Shown: positions 1-10,800 of the stretch, one piece after another
Position numbering within the stretch: the stretch's first letter is position 1
How the letters are laid out: the number at the start of each line of letters is the position of its first letter
Origin: Syngnathus acus
Lineage: Eukaryota > Chordata > Actinopteri > Syngnathiformes > Syngnathidae
DNA: 64,000 nt
NCBI RefSeq assembly: GCF_901709675.1
Contig: NC_051102.1
Coordinates: forward strand, 10,115,412 to 10,179,411
Direction: 5' to 3'
Program-made: the position numbers and the translations under genes
Notes under the pieces: model-generated
Told to the model about the DNA's origin: nothing
The model's database searches: none
Seen by the model: the letters and a program-made list of their open reading frames with translations, nothing else

Positions 1-73
1 AGTGCACCTGCGTGAAAAGTTTTAGCCACTTTCACGTTCTGCGGGAGCTAAAACTTTTCACGCAGGTGCACTT
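1..73. repeat. Perfect 26-bp-arm inverted repeat (hairpin)
   Basis: Arms 1-26 and 47-72 are exact reverse complements (AGTGCACCTGCGTGAAAAGT... paired with ...ACTTTTCACGCAGGTGCACT), with a 20-nt loop. The left arm starts at the window edge, so it may extend further. It is probably a transposon end or a small foldback element. Confidence 0.8.
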
Positions 74-344
74 AACGAGGGAATCACACGGACACTCCAT
101 TAGGTACGCCGCCATTTTCAAGTGTACCTAATAACAGGCCACTTTATTAGGGACGTATCATGGTCAAAGGTCACAGGTATCACGCTCTAGATCTCGGGGC
201 TGCGTTTCAATGTTTTCCAAGTTAGCAAGTAAGTTTGCTCTGCCTACTTGGGGGCGGGGGCACCTTATGTATTTACACATAAATACTTGCGTTTGTTTGC
301 ATATGCATACAACGCGAGGTTCCAATTCTAAAAGCAAAAGTTTA
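74..344. repeat. Fish interspersed repeat debris
   Basis: The pieces CCATTAGGTACGCC, GTGTACCTAATAACAGGCCA and ACTTTATTAGG resemble the end of a common fish DNA-transposon family whose copies begin with ACTTTATTAGGTACACCT. The flanks show no coding signal. Confidence 0.4.
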
Positions 345-420
345 TGCTCACGCCTGGGATCGAACCAGAGTCTACCGAGCGAGAGCCCGTGTCACTAACC
401 AGTCGGCTATTTCAACCTGG
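345..420 (-). repeat. tRNA-derived SINE head (fragment)
   Basis: On the minus strand a pol III A box (TAGCCGACTGG, 399-409) and a B box (GGTTCGATCC, 357-366) are correctly spaced, within a degenerate tRNA-like sequence. The acceptor-stem halves do not pair and there is no CCA end, so this is a SINE remnant rather than a tRNA gene. Confidence 0.6.
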
Positions 421-1823
421 TACTGTCTGCATTGTTTTGTCCTAGCGATGTGCATTCCAGCTCAAAACTGAATCTTTAGAATCTGTTCACTCAAAAGCGT
501 AAAACAGTCATATATAGCAGTTACCCAAATGTCTGATTTTTATGTTTTAATTGGCGAATATAAAAACAAGGAATAAAACACCAGACAAGTTTTAACAAAT
601 GTTTATTAAAAGAATAATAACAGTAGATTTCAAACCGGCAATCTAATGTGAAATTGCAGTCGATATATTAGATGACAATATTTATGCGTATATATGCATA
701 CACGTTATTTTAAGTGTTATAAAATCAAGATTACCCAAAGAGAAGCTTAATCTCCCCGTTGTTGCATAACGGTTCATCCCTTCATGCAATGGAGTTAGCC
801 GTTAGCTTGGAGAAAACGTGCATAAAAGAAGTGCTGTTTCACTGAGCGGTTCTTTCTTTCCTTGGAAAATCGTCAATCGACATTCTGGCTTACATAGTTC
901 ACGCCAGGAGGGAGACGACGCAACACGTTCACCGACTGATCCATTGATGCGCGCATGGGAAGGAAGGCAGTTGACCCATTGTCTCGTTCGCGAACGGGAA
1001 AGTCAGGATTCATTCCCTCACTGATCCGTTCTCGCGATGAACTGGAAATCACTCACTCACTCACTCGTTCACTCACAGATCCGTTCAGTTGTTGAACGGG
1101 AAATGCAAGGACCCCAGGAAGAGTAGCGCTGGCATTGCCATAGCTAATGGGGATCCTAAATAAAACAAACAATTCATGACTCGTTCGTGAACAGGAAGTG
1201 ATGTCATTTCCTTCTTCGTTTTGTCTTCCAGTGAGGTGGCACCAGCTTTCATGCGCATTACTGACACCTACTGGTTGAAGTCATATGAACTGAAAAAAGG
1301 AATTCGTTCACTCGTTCACTGAAAAGATTCGGTCTTTTGAACGAGCCAACACGAGCACACAGCACAGACAGAGCAGCCGATAAAAAGTGCAGTGGAAAAT
1401 ATTGAACAGATATTATAATATAATATAGATAATATTGAACTTTATTATTTATTTTTTTGTTTTCTCTAATGTTAATAACATGGGGTGGCGCAAAATGTTT
1501 TCTTCTCTCTAAGGGGGGCATCACAGAAAATAATTGAGAAGCACTGCACTACTGTAAAAATGTTTAAAGTAATTTGCTAGATTTTCTAGTCTTTTCTTTC
1601 TAGTGAACAACAAACAGTAAGGCACGTGTAAAGAAGGCACTGCAGAACTTCTTGCTCCTGAAATCAGCTTTTGTTGTCCTCTGAAACACAATGAAATGAA
1701 ACAATAAAAATCATCAATATAATTTTTTTCCCCCCTGTTCTCCATACAAATGATTCTGGTATAAATCTTCCCCACCTTGGTGAAGTAAGTGAGGTTGCGT
1801 AGTGTGACGTGAGTTGCACTTAC
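421..1823. repeat. Repeat-rich DNA with hAT-like subterminal CGTTCA repeats
   Basis: No exon could be supported here. Between about 890 and 1420 short motifs (TCGTTCACT, GATCCGTTC, GAACGGG, CTCGTTCGTGAAC) recur in both orientations, as in the subterminal regions of fish hAT elements. CACAGAAAATAATTGAGAAGCACTGCAC near 1525 also looks transposon-derived. The terminal exon of myrip may lie here or beyond the window. Confidence 0.4.
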
Positions 1824-4800
1824 CCGTGCGTGGAAGCGCCGGCAGTCGTCGTCTCAGCTGTCGAGATGAGCTCAGCGTGAGAGGCTGCAGAGACAACGTT
1901 GTCTTTTGTGAGGCCAATGACATCATGTGGGTCAGGTCGCATCACACGCACATGTGATTAGTCCAACTGCGCAACAGTACTTACCATGACCGGGACGGTC
2001 CTAGCCTTGGCGGAGCGGGACTGCGGGTCCACATCCAGACCGGCGCTCTTCAACGCTGCGATCCTCGCGGAGATGTCGCTGATCTGCGACACAATTAAAC
2101 AAACAATAATGAAGGATTGCAGTGCATCTACTTATTTTGCTTTTCTTATGCAGCGTTAATTTTATTTTAGCATTCCAGTAGAAATGGGGTTATTACTACT
2201 CCACGTTAATGTACACAATAAATGTTCAATCAATCAATCAATCAATCAATCAACTCTGCTTGGGTCGATTTTACAAAACTAAGATTTGAGTGTCTTGAGG
2301 TCTACAAATACTCACCTGTAGTTCAGACTGTTGAACCCGGGTGGCGGCTGACGCAACTTGCTCCTCCAGGAAAAACAGCTCCGTGTCAGATGTGCTGCTG
2401 GAGATGCCCCTGGCGCGCTCCTCCAACTCGCCAAGCTCAGCCTCCACCCCGTAGACCGAGCCCGCCGCCACGTACACCTGCAGAGAATGACGTTGTTCAC
2501 CACTCTGTTCTTTAATCCAGACTAGCAAGCATTTACATGAGTTCTGTTATTTCATTAAATGATTGAGTGCAAACAAAAACACAGATCTTATTTTGCCAGC
2601 TCTGAACTACTGCCTACTTTCTCTTCCAGTGCAAAGAGCTGCTGATCCAGTTTCTTGGGGTCAGCGTCGGCAGGCAAAGCAGGGGCAGAAGAACGGCAGC
2701 CTTCCCGGCCCTCCACCCCCTGAAGTAGCTCCTCTGTGGCATTCAGAACCTTCAGGACCTCTGTTGTGATGCTGCACAGGGATGCTGCTGAGTACCTCTA
2801 GGAACATATGCAGACGGCAGTTACAAGAAGGAACGGAAGCTAAACGGATCATTTTTGCCTGCATAGACACAGATGGCAGTAGGGATGGATGGGTGGGACA
2901 CGTGGTTTTATACTAGAGTTAGGGTTTCAAAGTAGGGTTAGGGCTTCAAAGTAGGGTTTCATACTAGAGTTAGGGTTTCAAAGTAGGGTTTAAAGCTAGG
3001 TTTAGGGTTTCAAACATGGGTTTGAAGCTATGGTTAGGGTTTCAAACTAGGGTTAGGGTTTCAAAGCAGGGTTTTATACTAGAGTTAGGGTTTCAAAGTA
3101 GGGTTTAAAGCTAGGGTTAGGGCTTCAAAGTAGGGTTTCATACTAGAGTTAGGGTTTCATAGTAGGGTTTAAAGCTAGGGTTAGGGCTTCAAAGTAGGGT
3201 TTCATACTAAAGTTAGGGTTTCAAAGTAGGGTTTAAAGCTAGGTTTGGGGTTTCAAACATGGGTTTGAAGCTATGGTTAGGGTTTCAAACTAGGGTTAGG
3301 GTTTCAAAGCAGGGTTTTATACTAGAGTTAGGGTTTCAAAGTAGGGTTTAAAGCTAGGGTTAGGGCTTCAAAGTAGGGTTTCATACTAGAGTTAGGGTTT
3401 CATAGTAGGGTTTAAAGCTAGGGTTAGGGCTTCAAAGTAGGGTTTCATACTAAAGTTAGGGTTTCAAAGTAGGGTTTAAAGCTAGGTTTGGGGTTTCAAA
3501 CATGGGTTTGAAGCTATGGTTAGGGTTTCAAACGGGTTAGGGTTTCAAAGCAGGGTTTTCTCCTAGAGTTAGGGTTTCAAAGTAGGGTTTAAAGCTAGGG
3601 TTAGGGCTTCAAAGTAGGGTTTCATACTAGAGTTAGGGTTTCAAAGTAGGGTTTAAAGCTAGGTTTAGGGTTTCAAACATGGGTTTGAAGCTATGGTTAG
3701 GGTTTCAAACTAGGGTTAGGGTTTCAAAGCAGGGTTTTATACTAGAGTTAGGGTTTCAAAGTAGGGTTTAAAGCTAGGGTTAGGGCTTCAAACATGGGTT
3801 TAAAGCTATGGTTAGGGTTTCAAACATGGGTTTGAAGCTATGGTTAGGGTTTCAAACATGGGTTTAAAGCTATGGTTAGGGTTTCAAACTAGGGTTTAAA
3901 GCTATGGTTAGAGTTTCAAACTAGGGTTAGGGTTTCAAAGCAGGGTTTTATACTAGAGTTAGGGTTTCAAAGTAGGGTTTAAAGCTAGGCTTAGGGCTTC
4001 AAAGTAGGGTTTCACACTAGAGTTAGGGTTTCAAATTAGGGTTTAAAGCTAGGTTTAGGGTTTCAAACATGGGTTTAAAGCTATGGTTAGGGTTTCAAAC
4101 TAGGGTTAGGATTTCAAAGCAGGGTTTTATACTAGAGTTAGGGTTTCAAAGTAGGGTTTAAAGCTAGGCTTAGGGCTTCAAAGTAGGGTTTCATACTAGA
4201 GTTAGGGTTTCAAAGTAGGGTTTAAAGCTAGGCTTAGGGCTTCAAAGTAGGGTTTCATACTAGAGTTAGGGTTTCAAATTAGGGTTTAAAGTTAGGTTTA
4301 GGGTTTCAAACATGGGTTTAAAGTAGGGGTGTAACGATTCATCGATACATCGATATAATGCTCTACGATTTATTGGCATCGATGCTAAACATAAACATCG
4401 ATTTATATCGCCGTGTTTGACCTCGGACATTAGACGCGACTTTATTTTGAAATCCAGTTCATTGTCGCTTGCTTCCTCTTTCCGGGAGCAGTACGCGGCG
4501 TGCTGTGTTGTGAGCAGAGCAGGCACGTGAAAGGGGAGCCGACAACTACGCGGCTCCTGGGCCGGTGCTATGGCTAGTGTCCAAGAAGACGAGGAAATTC
4601 GCTCCCCTTTGGGCTTCAAGTCATTCGTTTGGAAGCACTTTGTAATTTCCTAAATAAAGAGTTTGCAGTACCTTGTTGATTTTGCGTATGAATTGTTATA
4701 AATCAGGATATTGTTCTATATCGATCGTAGAGCACTATAACGTGATGTATCGTGAATGAATCACAGCAGGCTTTAAGATATCGGCAAATATCGTATCGTG

Positions 4801-7800
4801 GTCCTTTGTATCGATATGATATCGTATCGTTACAAAACCCGCGATTTACACCCCTAGTTTGTAACCCTAACCTTGATTTAAAACCCTAGTCGGAAACCAT
4901 AACCCTAGCTTGAAACCCTAATTAGCAATGGCAAAACTCCTTGGAAACCCTGGTCGGAAACCCTAACCCTAGTTTTGAAAGCCTAGTTAGAAACCCTAAT
5001 CTTAGAAACCCTAAAAGTAGTTTGAAACCCTCGTTGGAAACCCTAACCTTAGCTTTAAAACCTAGTTTGTAACCCTAAGCTTGGTTTAAAACCCTAGTCG
5101 GAAACCCTACCCCTTGTTTGAAACTTTAATTAGCGATGGCAAAACTCCTTGGAAACCCTGGTCGGAAACCCTAACCCTAGTTTTGAAAGCCTAGATAGAA
5201 ACCCTGATCTTAGAAACCATAAAAGTAGTTTGAAACCCTCGTTGGAAACCCTAACCCTAGCATTAAAACCAAGTTTGTAACCCTAACCTTTGTTTAAAAC
5301 CCTAGTCGGAAACCATAACCCTAGTTTGAAACCCTAAATAGCAATGGCAAAACTCCTTGGAAACCCTGGTCGGAAGCCCTAACCCTCGTTTTGAAAGCCT
5401 AGTTAGAAACCCTAATCTTAGAAACCCTAAAAGTAGTTTGAAACCCTCGTTGGAAACCCTAACCCTAGCTTTAAAACCTAGTTTGAAACCCTAACCTTGG
5501 TTTAAAACCCTAGTCGGAAACCCTGAGCCTAGTTTGAAACCCTAATTAGCGATGGCAAAACTCCTTGGAAACCCTAGTCGGAAACCCTAACCCTAGTTTT
5601 GAAAGCCTAGTGAGAAACCCTAACCCTAACTCTAGTTTTGAAAGCCCAGTTAGTAACCTAACCCTAACTCTAACTCTAACCCTAACCCTAGTTTTGAAAG
5701 CCTAGTTAGAAACCCTAACCCCAACCCTAATCCTAACCCTAACTTTGGAAACCCTAGTCGAAAACCCTAACCCTAATTTTGAAAGCCTAGTTAGAAACCC
5801 CAATCTTAGAAACCCTAAAAGTAGTTTGAAACCCTCGTTGGAAACCCTAACCCTAGCTTTAAAACCTAGTTTGAGACCCTAACCTTGGTTTAAAACCCTA
5901 GTCGGAAACCCTGAGCCTAGTTTGAAACCCTAATTAGCGATGGCAAAACTCCTTGGAAACCCTAGTCGGAAACCCTAACCCGAGTTTTGAAAGCCTAGTT
6001 AGAAACCCTAACCCTAACTCTAGTTTTGAAAGCCTAGTTAGTAACCCTAACCCTAACCCTAACTCTAACCCTAACTCTAACTAACTCTAACCCTAAGTCT
6101 AACCCTAACCCTAACCCTAGTTTTGAAAGCCTAGTTAGAAACCCTAACCCCAACCCTAACCCTAACTTTGGAAACCCTAGTCGAAAACCCTAACCCTAGT
6201 TTTGAAAGCCTAGTTAGAAACCCTAATCTTAGAAACCCTAAAAGTAATTTGAAAGCCTCGTTGGAAACCTTAAGCCTAGCTTTAAAACCTAGTTTGTAAC
6301 CCTAACCTTGGTTTAAAACCCTAGTCGGAAACCCTAACCCTAGTTTGAAACCCTAATTAGCAATGGCAAAACTCCTTGGAAACCCTAGTCGGAAACCCTA
6401 ACCCTAGTTTTGAAAGCCTAGTTAGTAACCCTAACCCTAACCCTAACTCTAACCCTAACCCTAGTTTTGAAAGCCTAGTTAGAAACCCCAACCCTAATCC
6501 TAACCCTAACCCTAACTTTGGAAATCCTAGTCGAAAACCCTAACCCTAGTTTTCAAAGCCTAGTTAGAAACCCCAATCTTAGAAACCCTAAAAGTAGTTT
6601 GAAACCCTCGTTGGAAACCCTAACCCTAGCTTTAAAACCTAGTTTGAGACCCTAACCTTGGTTTAAAACCCTAGTCGGAAACCCTGAGCCTAGTTTGAAA
6701 CCCTAATTAGCGATAGCAAAACTCCTTGGAAACCCTAGTCGGAAACCCTAACCCGAGTTTTGAAAGCCTAGTTAGAAACCCTAACCCTAACCCTAACTCT
6801 AGTTTTGAAAGCCTAGTTAGTAACCCTAACCCTAACCCTAACTCTAACTAACTCTAACCCTAAATCTAACCCTAACCCTAACCCTAGTTTTGAAAGCCTA
6901 GTTAGAAACCCTAACCCCAACCCTAATCCTAACCCTAATTTTGGAAACCCTAGTCGAAAACCCTAACCCTAGTTTTGAAAGCCTAGTTAGAAACCCTAAT
7001 CTTAGAAACCCTAAAAGTAATTTGAAAGCCTCGTTGGAAACCTTAAGCCTAGCTTTAAAACCTAGTTTGTAACCCTAACCTTGGTTTAAAACCCTAGTCG
7101 GAAACCCTAACCCTAGTTTGAAACCCTAATTAGCAATGGCAAAACTCCTTGGAAACCCTAGTCGGAAACCCTAACCCTAGTTTTGAAAGCCTAGTTAGAA
7201 ACCCTAACTCTAGTTTTGAAAGCCTAGTTAGTAACCCTAACCCTAACCCTAACTCTAACCCTAACCCTAACTCTAACCCTAACCCTAGTTTTGAAAGCCT
7301 AGTTAGAAACCCTAACCCCAACCCTAATCCTAACCCTAACTTTGGAAACCCTAGTCGAAAACCCTAACCCTAGTTTTGAAAGCAGAGTTAGAAACCCCAA
7401 TCTTAGAAACCCTAAAAGTAGTTTGAAACCCTCGTTGGAAACCCTAACCCTAGCTTTAAAACCTAGTTTGAGACCATAACCTTGGTTTAAAACCCTAGTC
7501 GGAAACCCTGAGCCTAGTTTGAAACCCTAATTAGCGATGGCAAAACTCCTTGGAAACCCTAGTCGGAAACCCTAACCCGAGTTTTGAAAGCCTAGTTAGA
7601 AACCCTAACCCTAACCCTAACTCTAGTTTTGAAAGCCTAGTTAGTAACCCTAACCCTAACTCTAACCCTAACTCTAACCCTAACTCTAACTAACTCTAAC
7701 CCTAAGTCTAACCCTAACCCTAACCCTAGTTTTGAAAGCCTAGTTAGAAACCCTAACCCCAACCCTAACCCTAACTTTGGAAACCCTAGTCGAAAACCCT

Positions 7801-10800
7801 AACCCTAGTTTTGAAAGCCTAGTTAGAAACCCTAATCTTAGAAACCCTAAAAGTAATTTGAAAGCCTCGTTGGAAGCCTTAAGCCTAGCTTTAAAACCTA
7901 GTTTGTAACCCTAACCTTGGTTTAAAACCCTAGTCGGAAACCCTGAGCCTAGTTTGAAACCCTAATTAGCGATGGCAAAACTCCTTGGAAACCCTAGTCG
8001 GAAACCCTAACCCGAGTTTTGAAAGCCTAGTTAGAAACCCTAACCCTAACTCTAGTTTTGAAAGCCTAGTTAGTAACCCTAACCCTAACCCTAACTCTAA
8101 CCCTAACTCTAACTAACTCTAACCCTAAGTCTAACCCTAACCCTAACCCTAGTTTTGAAAGCCTAGTTAGAAACCCTAACCCCAACCCTAACCCTAACTT
8201 TGGAAACCCTAGTCGAAAACCCTAACCCTAGTTTTGAAAGCCTAGTTAGAAACCCTAATCTTAGAAACCCTAAAAGTAATTTGAAAGCCTCGTTGGAAAC
8301 CTTAAGCCTAGCTTTAAAACCTAGTTTGTAACCCTAACCTTGGTTTAAAACCCTAGTCGGAAACCCTAACCCTAGTTTGAAACCCTAATTAGCAATGGCA
8401 AAACTCCTTGGAAACCCTAGTCGGAAACCCTAACCCTAGTTTTGAAAGCCTAGTTAGTAACCCTAACCCTAACCCTAACTCTAACCCTAACCCTAGTTTT
8501 GAAAGCCTAGTTAGAAACCCCAACCCTAATCCTAACCCTAACCCTAACTTTGGAAACCCTAGTCGAAAACCCTAACCCTAGTTTTGAAAGCCTAGTTAGA
8601 AACCCCAATCTTAGAAACCCTAAAAGTAGTTTGAAACCCTCGTTGGAAACCCTAACCCTAGCTTTAAAACCTAGTTTGAGACCCTAACCTTGGTTTAAAA
8701 CCCTAGTCGGAAACCCTGAGCCTAGTTTGAAACCCTAATTAGCGATAGCAAAACTCCTTGGAAACCCTAGTCGGAAACCCTAACCCGAGTTTTGAAAGCC
8801 TAGTTAGAAACCCTAACCCTAACCCTAACTCTAGTTTTGAAAGCCTAGTTAGTAACCCTAACCCTAACCCTAACTCTAACTAACTCTAACCCTAAATCTA
8901 ACCCTAACCCTAACCCTAGTTTTGAATGCCTAGTTAGAAACCCTAACCCCAACCCTAATCCTAACCCTAATTTTGGAAACCCTAGTCGAAAACCCTAACC
9001 CTAGTTTTGAAAGCCTAGTTAGAAACCCTAATCTTAGAAACCCTAAAAGTAATTTGAAAGCCTCGTTGGAAACCTTAAGCCTAGCTTTAAAACCTAGTTT
9101 GTAACCCTAACCTTGGTTTAAAACCCTAGTCGGAAACCCTAACCCTAGTTTGAAACCCTAATTAGCAATGGCAAAACTCCTTGGAAACCCTAGTCGGAAA
9201 CCCTAACCCTAGTTTTGAAAGCCTAGTTAGAAACCCTAACTCTAGTTTTGAAAGCCTAGTTAGTAACCCTAACCCTAACCCTAACTCTAACCCTAACCCT
9301 AACTCTAACCCTAACCCTAGTTTTGAAAGCCTAGTTAGAAACCCTAACCCCAACCCTAATCCTAACCCTAACTTTGGAAACCCTAGTCGAAAACCCTAAC
9401 CCTAGTTTTGAAAGCAGAGTTAGAAACCCCAATCTTAGAAACCCTAAAAGTAGTTTGAAACCCTCGTTGGAAACCCTAACCCTAGCTTTAAAACCTAGTT
9501 TGAGACCATAACCTTGGTTTAAAACCCTAGTCGGAAACCCTGAGCCTAGTTTGAAACCCTAATTAGCGATGGCAAAACTCCTTGGAAACCCTAGTCGGAA
9601 ACCCTAACCCGAGTTTTGAAAGCCTAGTTAGAAACCCTAACCCTAACCCTAACTCTAGTTTTGAAAGCCTAGTTAGTAACCCTAACCCTAACTCTAACCC
9701 TAACTCTAACCCTAACTCTAACTAACTCTAACCCTAAGTCTAACCCTAACCCTAACCCTAGTTTTGAAAGCCTAGTTAGAAACCCTAACCCCAACCCTAA
9801 CCCTAACTTTGGAAACCCTAGTCGAAAACCCTAACCCTAGTTTTGAAAGCCTAGTTAGAAACCCTAATCTTAGAAACCCTAAAAGTAATTTGAAAGCCTC
9901 GTTGGAAACCTTAAGCCTAGCTTTAAAACCTAGTTTGTAACCCTAACCTTGGTTTAAAACCCTAGTCGGAAACCCTGAGCCTAGTTTGAAACCCTAATTA
10001 GCGATGGCAAAACTCCTTGGAAACCCTAGTCGGAAACCCTAACCCGAGTTTTGAAAGCCTAGTTAGAAACCCTAACCCTAACTCTAGTTTTGAAAGCCTA
10101 GTTAGTAACCCTAACCCTAACCCTAACTCTAACCCTAACTCTAACTAACTCTAACCCTAAGTCTAACCCTAACCCTAACCCTAGTTTTGAAAGCCTAGTT
10201 AGAAACCCTAACCCCAACCCTAACCCTAACTTTGGAAACCCTAGTCGAAAACCCTAACCCTAGTTTTGAAAGCCTAGTTAGAAACCCTAATCTTAGAAAC
10301 CCTAAAAGTAATTTGAAAGCCTCGTTGGAAACCTTAAGCCTAGCTTTAAAACCTAGTTTGTAACCCTAACCTTGGTTTAAAACCCTAGTCGGAAACCCTA
10401 ACCCTAGTTTGAAACCCTAATTAGCAATGGCAAAACTCCTTGGAAACCCTAGTCGGAAACCCTAACCCTAGTTTTGAAAGCCTAGTTAGTAACCCTAACC
10501 CTAACCCTAACTCTAACCCTAACCCTAGTTTTGAAAGCCTAGTTAGAAACCCCAACCCTAATCCTAACCCTAACCCTAACTTTGGAAACCCTAGTCGAAA
10601 ACCCTAACCCTAGTTTTGAAAGCCTAGTTAGAAACCCCAATCTTAGAAACCCTAAAAGTAGTTTGAAACCCTCGTTGGAAACCCTAACCCTAGCTTTAAA
10701 ACCTAGTTTGAGACCCTAACCTTGGTTTAAAACCCTAGTCGGAAACCCTGAGCCTAGTTTGAAACCCTAATTAGCGATAGCAAAACTCCTTGGAAACCCT

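Noticed and set aside
345-420. Functional tRNA gene on the minus strand
   Set aside because: A and B boxes are present but the stems do not pair; it fits a SINE head.
4570-4653. Independent short gene inside the hAT element
   Set aside because: A 27-codon remnant of a transposase start with no promoter or further exons.
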